Origin: Photorhabdus thracensis
Lineage (GTDB): Bacteria > Pseudomonadota > Gammaproteobacteria > Enterobacterales > Enterobacteriaceae
Reading direction: 5' to 3'
Assembly: GCF_001010285.1 (NCBI RefSeq)
Contig: NZ_CP011104.1
Location: 2,418,001 to 2,482,000, forward strand
DNA length: 64,000 bases
Both the position numbers and the translations under genes were made by a program. Each line of letters opens with the position of its first letter. Position 1 is the stretch's first letter. A model generated the notes under the pieces. It did not search any database, was not told the DNA's origin, and saw only the letters and a list, made by a program, of their open reading frames with translations. Positions 1-7,145 of the stretch are shown one piece after another.

Positions 1-1479
1 CTTCATATCCCGTTGAGCATGAATAAACACTTCCTCGCTGCCGTTTTCATCCTCAAAACGCAATTCGTTAAAGCCATGACCTTTATGGGTCTTGGTTCTG
101 AAGGTGGTGCGGGTCTTTTCCGCCGGTAAATTCAGCGGCGGACGGTTAAGCGCGTTATAGGTACATCCGGTAATGATGGGGCGGTCAATATCGCCGTTGA
201 GATAGGAGATAATCACTTCCTGGCCGACTCGCGGTGTGGCCAGAAAGCCAAATCCATTGCCATTCCAGCCTTGTGCCACCCGTACCCAGCAGGAGGCCTG
301 GTCGTCAGGCGCGTCGTAACGGTTCCAGTGGAAGTGAACGCGAACCGCCCCCTCTTTATTCACATAAATTTCTTCCGTGCCCGGCCCGACAACCGTGGCA
401 ACTTCATCGCCGTCAGCCAGGGGTTTATAGCGGTAGGGTGGACGCCAGTCGTTGCGGCCGGGAATAAACCGGGTCTGTGAGTTGAGGGTGGTGCCGGCTC
501 CGCCATCACCCAAAACGGCAGGGACATGCCCTTTATGCTGGGAAGAGACGACTTGCCAGCGGTCATTCATGGTGTCAATCGGGTGGTGGGTTAATGTGAA
601 GATCCTGCCCGGCATTAATCGAATACAATTACTGTCCGCCTGCCCTGATTTGCTGTCGGCACGTAAAGCTTCCAGCCGGTATTGGGTAAATGGTACGCCC
701 TCTTTGTCTTTCTGAAAACGCCCGTAACTTTCGAAAATGTGAAATGGCGTGCTGTTCTCTGCTGCAAAATCTGTTGCGTTATGCTGCAAGGCATAATTGG
801 GGTTGTGGTAATTTCGGTCTTTTTGGGTGATAGATTCCGGGCGCATGTGGGAACCCAGAGACCATTTGGAGATAACATTTTCTGCTATTGCGCTGGTGAC
901 ATCCGGGTTGTAGATCAGCGTATCCGGTGCTCTCATGTGTAAATGGCTGTCGCTCACATGGAGTCCATCATCGGCGAACCAGAAGAAAATCCCCTCTTCC
1001 GCCGCCAGGCGGGTAAAGAAATCATAGGAGGATTCCCTTTTCATGGTGATGTATTCCCGCACTGAATGCGGGTCATTAAAACGCATATTGGCCCGGAGTT
1101 TCTTCTGTTTCAGTATGCTGCTTAAAATCTCGGGAACGCTGAGTTGGTGATAGATACGGCTGTCCTGATCGAGTGTCAGCAGCCACATTTCTGGTCTGAC
1201 GGTCAGGTGATACAGAGTTTGATGCCGGTTTGTGGTCCCAACAACCGCACTTTCAACCAGTCCTTTCACTTCACGTTGCGGATTATCGTCACGGGTGACG
1301 GTGAACTGTGCGGTTTGGAGCAGAAGGGTATCGGTATCAATATCTGAACGCGGTGCCGCCAATGTCAGAGACAGGGTAAATAATGATGAAAGCGCTTCAT
1401 CTAACGTAAAATTGACGACCGCAAAAGTCATGGGCACCAGGTTGCCGATAGTGCAGGAAAAGCGGAGTCCGGTTTTCAT
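1..1479 (-). CDS. vgrG: VgrG, type VI secretion spike protein (3' end outside window)
   Basis: The reverse strand is open from an ATG at 1477-1479 to the left edge, giving 493 residues without a stop. The start has a GAGGAAAA ribosome site. The protein begins MKTGLRFSC and carries typical VgrG stretches: the N-terminal gp27-like part with ESSYDFFTRLAAEEG, then the gp5/OB-fold part with PRVGQEVII and GDIDRPIITG, and FNELRFEDENGSE just before the edge. VgrG trimers form the puncturing tip of the type VI secretion system and carry effectors, often encoded just downstream, which here lies outside the window. The C-terminal beta-helix and any fused effector domain cannot be seen. No other T6SS gene is present upstream, so this is probably an orphan vgrG island. 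Confidence 0.93.
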   Translation of the reverse strand, partial: MKTGLRFSCTIGNLVPMTFAVVNFTLDEALSSLFTLSLTLAAPRSDIDTDTLLLQTAQFTVTRDDNPQREVKGLVESAVVGTTNRHQTLYHLTVRPEMWLLTLDQDSRIYHQLSVPEILSSILKQKKLRANMRFNDPHSVREYITMKRESSYDFFTRLAAEEGIFFWFADDGLHVSDSHLHMRAPDTLIYNPDVTSAIAENVISKWSLGSHMRPESITQKDRNYHNPNYALQHNATDFAAENSTPFHIFESYGRFQKDKEGVPFTQYRLEALRADSKSGQADSNCIRLMPGRIFTLTHHPIDTMNDRWQVVSSQHKGHVPAVLGDGGAGTTLNSQTRFIPGRNDWRPPYRYKPLADGDEVATVVGPGTEEIYVNKEGAVRVHFHWNRYDAPDDQASCWVRVAQGWNGNGFGFLATPRVGQEVIISYLNGDIDRPIITGCTYNALNRPPLNLPAEKTRTTFRTKTHKGHGFNELRFEDENGSEEVFIHAQRDMK

Positions 1480-2660
1480 GATTTTTCCTCAATGACATAA
1501 TCTTTTGGTGTCCGGGCATTATTGAAAGATGTCCAGTATTCATGACTTTCCAGCCCCGGAGAATATCGGGATCACTCTATTCAGGGATACATGAGGCAAG
1601 GTGTGCTTGCCTCTTTTATGATCAAACGTTAATGGGAATTTATATGTTGATTTAATAAATATCAAGATTGATATTTTAAAGATGTGTAAATCTCACTTTA
1701 TAACAGTCACTGGTTTAAATTTTATCGGTGTTTAAGTAACATAATGATTTAATTTATTTCGAAAAGTTTGGTTTAGGGAAGATTGCTTTAATCAAGTTAT
1801 GGTACCATGATAGCCCAATGTCATAAGCTGGAATTAATAGTTAATGAATTGTTAAGAAGGTGAAAAATGTGACGTTATGTTGTTTTGGTCGGGGATTTGA
1901 TGTCGTATGGAAGCAAGGTATTGTTAGGTCAGGATCTCACTTATTTTGTATGGTTAATTTGATTTTAAATAAACCATAAGGAGGCTTGGAAAACACTTTC
2001 TCTCTCGATTCGATGTTATTAATCACGAAGTATTGAAAGCACGATTAATCGCATTAAAAATTTTTTAAGTAAAAGATGTTACATGGTTGAAAAAGGTTTT
2101 CGAAAAGAGAGATAAATCGTTAAAGAAAGCCAGGAAGCCTTTTGATTAATCGGATTAATAAAGAGAAAAGGATAAAAACGGTTAACGATATTAAAAACGA
2201 TTAAAGAAATAGGTTTTGATTTTAATATCATTGGTATATCTTTTACTCTCTCTGGTTTTAAACCTAAAAAATCAAATACAGGAAAAGGAAAAAACGTCAG
2301 TATCAGTTTAATGGAAATAGGAAAATTTAAATACGAGTCAGAAAATGGAAAAAACGATTGGATTTACAAAAAACGGCACGAAAAATATGAGTTGCTTACC
2401 ATTAAATATCATCTGGTTCTTTTAAAATCATAACAGAATCAATGATAGCTTTGCGATGTGCCTGTAAGACCGCGGTCAACTTCACTGATATGAGGTACTA
2501 TCCGTGATACATCAAAGTCATCACTAATAAAACGGATTGTTCTGGTACTTGTAGCTGATTCCTGTATGGAAAACCGAAATCTTTGCTCTATAAATTAATT
2601 TATCGTTTGCATAAATTTCACGTATAAGTTAATTTCAACCCAGTTGAAGGAGGTCGAAAG
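1480..2660. other. AT-rich intergenic region with a possible decayed ORF
   Basis: About 1.2 kb between vgrG and the toxin-antitoxin pair has no ORF with a good start. One frame is open on the plus strand from 2176 to a TAA at 2431-2433 (about 85 codons) and reads like protein at its end (GKNDWIYKKRHEKYELL), but it has no ATG before about codon 50 and no ribosome site, so it may be the tail of a decayed gene. The rest is very AT-rich, with repeated GATTAA/TTAAAG-like words. I see nothing else I can name. Confidence 0.4.
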
Positions 2661-2978
2661 ATGTTTGAACTTTTGTATCATCCGGAAGCTGCTGAGGAAG
2701 TAGAAGACTTACCGGGTGCGCTTCGGGGTAAGATGGCAAGATTACTGGACCAGTTAGAGCAACGTGGCAACGGGCTACGCTACCCGTTAACAAGACCCGT
2801 TCGGGATAGTTTATTTGAATTACGGGCTTCGGGTTCAGACATCGCGAGGACGCTATTTGTGTTCCAAAAGGGGAAGCGGATTTACATCTTACGATGCTTT
2901 GTGAAAAAAGGAGATAAAACTCCACCACCTGAAATAGAGTTAGCGCTGAAACGACTGGAGGATATGACACATGGCTAA
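2661..2978 (+). CDS. HigB/RelE-type toxin (phage-derived Gp49-like family)
   Basis: This 105-residue protein starts at an ATG behind a perfect AAGGAGG site. It has the RelE/HigB-type fold signature: FELLYHPEAAEEVEDLP at the N-terminus, PVRDSLFELRASG in the middle, and RTLFVFQKGKRIYILRCFVKKGDKTPPPEIELALKR at the end, the usual pattern of Gp49/HigB-like mRNA interferases, written here in overlapping short motifs. Members cleave mRNA at the ribosome. It overlaps the downstream antitoxin gene by 8 bp, so the two are translationally coupled, with toxin first as in higBA systems. Function is assigned from family and gene order only. Confidence 0.85.
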   Translation: MFELLYHPEAAEEVEDLPGALRGKMARLLDQLEQRGNGLRYPLTRPVRDSLFELRASGSDIARTLFVFQKGKRIYILRCFVKKGDKTPPPEIELALKRLEDMTHG

Positions 2979-3258
2979 AGTAACTCCTATCTCACATTCG
3001 GAAGTGAGAAAACGTCTTCTTAATACACCGGAAGCTCTGCAAGCCTATGCTGAGGCCACAGAAGAATATGAGTTGCTAGAACAGCTCACTGAATGGCGGG
3101 AAAAGGCAGGTCTAAAAAAAGTAGATGTGGCTAAACGGATGGGAATTAACCCGTCCGCAGTTACCCGGATTGAGAAGAATGTAACGAGAGCTAGCTGGCA
3201 CACACTTAAACGTTATGCTGCTGCATGCGGAGTTGAATTATCTTTGACTACGAAATAA
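2971..3258 (+). CDS. HigA-type antitoxin, XRE-family HTH protein
   Basis: This 95-residue protein has a helix-turn-helix of the Cro/CI (XRE) type at about residues 45-75 (KKVDVAKRMGINPSAVTRIE). Its N-terminal extension would contact the toxin. In such pairs this protein neutralises the toxin and represses the operon. The ATG lies within the last codons of the toxin gene. A strong hairpin follows 60 bp after the stop. The partner identity follows from the overlap and order, not from a recognised orthologue. Confidence 0.87.
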   Translation: MAKVTPISHSEVRKRLLNTPEALQAYAEATEEYELLEQLTEWREKAGLKKVDVAKRMGINPSAVTRIEKNVTRASWHTLKRYAAACGVELSLTTK

Positions 3259-3320
3259 TGTTGTAAAATGCGTGTCCTGTTGGTGATAACAGGCAGAGGC
3301 ACACTTATCTGGTATGCCCT

Positions 3321-3352
3321 AAAATGGCTTCCAATTAAGGAAGCCATTTTTC
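3321..3352. terminator. Bidirectional rho-independent terminator
   Basis: The stem AAAATGGCTTCC / GGAAGCCATTTT with an AATTAA loop has T-runs on both strands. It sits between the convergent higA-like gene and the CarS-like gene, so it can end both transcripts. Confidence 0.85.
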
Positions 3353-3366
3353 TGCGGTATTCCCAC

Positions 3367-3909
3367 CTAGAATCTCGTTTTTTTCAGCGAAAGTAAAAAC
3401 AACATATTTTTAACGATAAAAGCGCTGATTAAAAACCAGAGGAAAATGAAAAACGCATCAATATAAGTAAGATTAAGGCAAATGAGATAGGCCATTGTAA
3501 TACCAATAGCAGAATCGAGCTGATCGAATAAAATAAACAGCTGCTTATTTTGCTTCGGATGTTGTCCCGGTGGTGCGCCAAGTCTCCTTTTCAACCAGGA
3601 GTTTGGCAATTCGAAAAGAACGTAACCTAAACCCGCCAGGAACCCGGTAAATAAGCAGGATCCAATCGTCCGTGGAATAATGGTGTCCTGTGTTTCGGTA
3701 CAGAGTATTAACCATAGCGGTGAAAATAGCGCGGTAATAATGGGTACAGCGATAAAACCACGCCAGGTCTTGTTGTAACCAAAATAGCGTTGGTGTACCG
3801 GGATAGCCCAGCAGGAAAAATAGTTTTTCGTAACAATCACCATGTGTAAACAACCACCAAGGATAACGGGGATAAGTAAAATCCCCGCGTGATAAAAACT
3901 ATTGAACAT
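3367..3909 (-). CDS. CarS-like (CDP-archaeol synthase family) membrane protein
   Basis: This is a 180-residue polytopic membrane protein. I start it at the ATG at 3909, which has GGAG five bases upstream and overlaps the preceding gene by 11 bp; the longer frame would overlap by 134 bp. Motifs match the CDP-archaeol synthase (CarS, DUF46) family: NKTWRGF at residues 46-52, ELPNSWLKRRLG at 100-111, DQLDS at 129-133, with hydrophobic segments around them. CarS activates an unsaturated archaeal phospholipid precursor with CTP; bacterial relatives exist with unknown substrates. The next gene upstream is a CDP-alcohol phosphatidyltransferase, which would use exactly such a CDP-activated product. 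That pairing is strong context, but the substrate is unknown. Confidence 0.72.
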   Translation of the reverse strand: MFNSFYHAGILLIPVILGGCLHMVIVTKNYFSCWAIPVHQRYFGYNKTWRGFIAVPIITALFSPLWLILCTETQDTIIPRTIGSCLFTGFLAGLGYVLFELPNSWLKRRLGAPPGQHPKQNKQLFILFDQLDSAIGITMAYLICLNLTYIDAFFIFLWFLISAFIVKNMLFLLSLKKTRF

Positions 3910-4522
3910 AGAGACTCCAGAAATGAAGACCTGTAAATAAAACAAACCCTGCAAGTGTTGTACTGACGATAGTACTGAGATGTTTGAATTTATAAAATGG
4001 GCGATCCCATAACATAGCGATACTGAATGCAAGAAGCGCTAATGTCAGTAAAAGATGGGTCAGCCCCGGCGTTGCCACCAAACCTACCAAAGCGTAACCA
4101 CTGACAATAAATAAGCTCCAGAATACGGGCATACCAAGATAGGAAAGCCGATCTTCATCCTGAATATTTCCGACTTCATTAAATACCGATAATCGCAGAC
4201 AACCGCTGATTATCATTAAGATAATAAACAGCGAATACCAGGATTGATAACCGGAAAGGTATAGGATGATGGATGGTGAGATCAGGTAAATAAGTTGATC
4301 CATAAATCCATCAAGATAACGGCCAAAAGGGCGGACAATATTTAAGTTCCTGGCCAGAATACCATCGAGCGCGTCGCCAAGCATGGCAAGATACAAGAAC
4401 GCAATGGCCAGATAATACCAATGCTGTAATGCGGCTGCTACGGAGAGCGCGCTAAATACCGCTCCGCCAATAGTGATATAGTCCGCTCTGTTTAGCTGGA
4501 TGATGAAATGGTTACTGTTCAT
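3899..4522 (-). CDS. CDP-alcohol phosphatidyltransferase family protein
   Basis: A 207-residue integral membrane protein with the full CDP-alcohol phosphotransferase signature: D50, D53-G54, A57-R58, G67, D71 and D75, matching DxxDGxxARx8Gx3Dx3D. These Asp residues bind the metal pair and act in displacing CMP from a CDP-linked donor by an alcohol acceptor. Several hydrophobic segments flank the motif. Its start overlaps the end of the upstream ligase gene by four bases (ATGA), so the two are translationally coupled. It is distinct from the housekeeping PgsA or PssA by context. The acceptor alcohol cannot be read from the sequence. Confidence 0.88.
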   Translation of the reverse strand: MNSNHFIIQLNRADYITIGGAVFSALSVAAALQHWYYLAIAFLYLAMLGDALDGILARNLNIVRPFGRYLDGFMDQLIYLISPSIILYLSGYQSWYSLFIILMIISGCLRLSVFNEVGNIQDEDRLSYLGMPVFWSLFIVSGYALVGLVATPGLTHLLLTLALLAFSIAMLWDRPFYKFKHLSTIVSTTLAGFVLFTGLHFWSLYVQ

Positions 4523-6093
4523 AATTTCTCCTTGTATGGAAAGGAGGATAATTGGCCTTTCCTGAGCATATTTATCAGTGCTATGCGGTTTATTTTGCTG
4601 TTATGGCGAATGTCGACGGGAATAGGATTGGCATAATAAATCCGGGTGACCAGAGTGAGATCCCGTTCGTCTAAAATGGCGGATAAACCTGTCGGCAGGG
4701 TGGTACTTTCCAATATCAGCGCGGCTCCACCCAAAGGATGCAACACGAATGCGCTCCGTGCGACGTTTGACAGTTCATTGATCCTTTTTTCCACCATATA
4801 GGGATGGATAATGCGCCCATCATCTAACTGCACTTTGTCTTTTACCCGTCCAAGCAACCAGAGCTGTCCTGTGGTATCCAGGCAGCCAACATCACCAGTA
4901 CAGTGCCAGATCCCTCCCTGTTTACGCGGGAGTTTGTTTTCTTTCGTTGCTTGAGGATTATCAATATAGTCTTTGAGCACATGAGGCCCGGCAACCAGAA
5001 TTTCACCGATATCACCGGTAGACAGTGGGGTAATTTGCTGGGGATCAGCGGTTATCTCTCTGATACATATTTCCGCTTGTGAGACGGGTTTCCCAACCAG
5101 ATAACCATCATGTGTTGCCCAGTGATTTAATTGCGTTGTCATTTCGACCGTACTGATCGGTTCGACCTCGGTAGAGCCATAGACCACCAGACGCAGAGCA
5201 TGTGGGAAGACTGCCTGGCAGTTTTCAAGCAGTTCCTTATTGGCAGGCGCGCCGCCCACGATGACAGTGCGCACATTAGGGAATGACAAGCTCTTGTTTC
5301 TGGCGTAATCAGTGACTTTGCTCATATAGGCGGGTGCACCGCTGAGGCAGGTGATGCCCTTATCTTGCAATTGCCCGACGATTTTTTGCGCATCAACCGT
5401 TGCAGGATGGGCAAAGTCAAAATCAGGCAGAATACTGCTGTTGCCGCAGCACAATGAATGCAGCACCATGACGGGGAAACTGTGCAGGTCGATCTCGCTC
5501 TTTTCCCCGGGAAAAGTCGCTTTTATGGCATAAAGTTGTGCTAACAGGCTGTCATGTGTACGGTTTGCACCTTTAGGCATACCGGTAGAACCCGAGGTAA
5601 AAGTAATTAATCCCGTCGTATCCGGTGGTAAGTCCCGGCAGATAAAGTTATTCATTGATGAATGTTGGCTGGGTGCTTTCAGTACTTTCATGCCCCAGAT
5701 AGGCTGTTCGATGACAAAACGGCGCAGTCGCCACAGTTCGGGGATCAGAAACCAGAATTTTCCTAACGCAGGTTGGGTGATAACCGCCGATAATTTACTA
5801 TGCCGTAGCGTCTCTCGGAGTTGTTTTCTGGAAAGTCCCCGCTCAAGCATAACCGGAACCAGCCCCAATCCCAGAATGGCGATAAGCAATGGGTAAAGTA
5901 CTAAGCCTGGCTGAACGATCACTAACAAGCGATCGCCGGCCACGAACCCGGCTTGGGTTAACAGATGCTGGAAGTGGGATGCATGAGAAAAAAATTCCCG
6001 AAAACTTAAACCACTGCCGTGTGGTGCTTGCAGGGCTAAATGCTCAGGGTGTTTTTGGGCCGCATCGACAATTGACTGACAAATATTTGTCAT
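4519..6093 (-). CDS. Adenylate-forming (ANL) ligase, OleC/acyl-CoA-synthetase-like
   Basis: A 524-residue ANL-superfamily enzyme. The ATP-binding loop TFTSGSTGMPKG is at residues 164-175, followed by a YGSTEVEPIS motif, CTGDVGCLD and GRVKDKVQLDDG of the hinge region, and the C-terminal catalytic Lys in HNSKINR. It would adenylate a carboxylic acid, then form a thioester, ester or beta-lactone. The internal pattern (FPVMVL... PDFDFAHP... SGAPAYM) is most like the OleC beta-lactone synthetase branch in my memory, though no other ole genes are present. It overlaps the GNAT gene upstream and the CDP-alcohol transferase downstream by four bases each. Substrate unknown. Confidence 0.85.
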   Translation of the reverse strand: MTNICQSIVDAAQKHPEHLALQAPHGSGLSFREFFSHASHFQHLLTQAGFVAGDRLLVIVQPGLVLYPLLIAILGLGLVPVMLERGLSRKQLRETLRHSKLSAVITQPALGKFWFLIPELWRLRRFVIEQPIWGMKVLKAPSQHSSMNNFICRDLPPDTTGLITFTSGSTGMPKGANRTHDSLLAQLYAIKATFPGEKSEIDLHSFPVMVLHSLCCGNSSILPDFDFAHPATVDAQKIVGQLQDKGITCLSGAPAYMSKVTDYARNKSLSFPNVRTVIVGGAPANKELLENCQAVFPHALRLVVYGSTEVEPISTVEMTTQLNHWATHDGYLVGKPVSQAEICIREITADPQQITPLSTGDIGEILVAGPHVLKDYIDNPQATKENKLPRKQGGIWHCTGDVGCLDTTGQLWLLGRVKDKVQLDDGRIIHPYMVEKRINELSNVARSAFVLHPLGGAALILESTTLPTGLSAILDERDLTLVTRIYYANPIPVDIRHNSKINRIALINMLRKGQLSSFPYKEKL

Positions 6094-7145
6094 GCGAGCC
6101 TCCTGTAATAAAGCGCATATTGGTGTCTGGTGGCAGCGGATGTATTGAAAAGCCGTTCTGCGGTCTTTAATGATTTATTATCTTCACGCATCAGGGCACC
6201 CCCCAGGTAGGGATGAATGCGGCTGGCACTTTGCTGATATGAGTGATATAGCGCGTGATATAGCCGACTTCCCCGGTATTGCGGCGCAACTGCTACGGTT
6301 TTCAACAAGCCTATAGCGGGCTGACCTTTTTGGCTCACGGATAAGCTAAGAATTAACCCGGCAATCTCACCACTGTCGGTTTTAGCCAGAAATGACGCAG
6401 GGTAGTGACAAAAAGGTTTAATAAACTCCTCACCGCAATACTGTTGAAATGTTGTCCATGACGGTGTGGTGTAAGCGAAATTCTCGCCGAAGACCGAATC
6501 GATAAAGGAATATAATCTAACCTGTTCCTGTATCCATAATTCCGGTGTTAGAGGCAGTAATGTCGCCTGAGCCTCAGGGAGCTTTTGCCCGCGCTGATAG
6601 TCCAGCCGAAAGTTGTTTGCTACTGCCTGAGTATCGTCGAATATTGAGGTGTAACGGTAACGAGTATCGAACCCTAATCCTTCTAATAATAGGGAGTAAT
6701 AAGGCGGGTTGTAAGGTTCATGCTCAAAGGGGGGGACATCAAAATGATCAAGCCGGACGCGGTAATGCCCGAAGGTCGAAAAGTTAATCGGCCCGTAGAG
6801 ATTGTGTGCGCCATTTTTCTTGGCCCATTGTTCCAGAGCGCCAAACAGCATGGTGTTGCTTGCCATATCATTATCGGTTTCCCAAAAACCGAAAAACGCG
6901 GCGGATTGACCATCAACGGCATGGGGCACTAAAAAACTGGCAAGACGGGTTTTCCCCGGAATACAGCCAATCCAGGCTTTGCTGTGATTAAACCAGGGAT
7001 TTTCCAGACTGAACTGTTGTTGTACCTTCTCCCGGTCTTCGCCAGGCCAGAGCGGCCAGTCACGGTAGATTGTTGCCGGAAGATCGAGAAAACTTTCAGG
7101 CAGTGGGTTGGCCGGGGACCATTCGCCCATGAAGATGTCAGACAT
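6090..7145 (-). CDS. GNAT-like acyltransferase (double-domain family)
   Basis: I place the start at the ATG at 7145 (MSDIFMGEW), which has AAGGAG six bases upstream and overlaps the dikinase gene by 8 bp. The 351-residue protein has an N-terminal region with FGFWE, LYGPINFSTFG and YNPPYYSLLLEGLGF, typical of a family of paired GNAT-fold proteins often found in biosynthetic clusters. The C-terminal half carries an acetyl-CoA-binding-like segment (VAVAPQYRGSRLYHALY). It may transfer an acyl group to an amine or hydroxyl, or be a degenerate acyl-binding protein. It lies in the middle of the translationally coupled operon. Confidence 0.75.
   Translation of the reverse strand: MSDIFMGEWSPANPLPESFLDLPATIYRDWPLWPGEDREKVQQQFSLENPWFNHSKAWIGCIPGKTRLASFLVPHAVDGQSAAFFGFWETDNDMASNTMLFGALEQWAKKNGAHNLYGPINFSTFGHYRVRLDHFDVPPFEHEPYNPPYYSLLLEGLGFDTRYRYTSIFDDTQAVANNFRLDYQRGQKLPEAQATLLPLTPELWIQEQVRLYSFIDSVFGENFAYTTPSWTTFQQYCGEEFIKPFCHYPASFLAKTDSGEIAGLILSLSVSQKGQPAIGLLKTVAVAPQYRGSRLYHALYHSYQQSASRIHPYLGGALMREDNKSLKTAERLFNTSAATRHQYALYYRRLA

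Noticed and set aside
2635-2970. A 111-residue reverse-strand ORF over the toxin gene
   Set aside because: It is a shadow of the higB-like gene, which has a perfect ribosome site, family motifs and an overlapping antitoxin.
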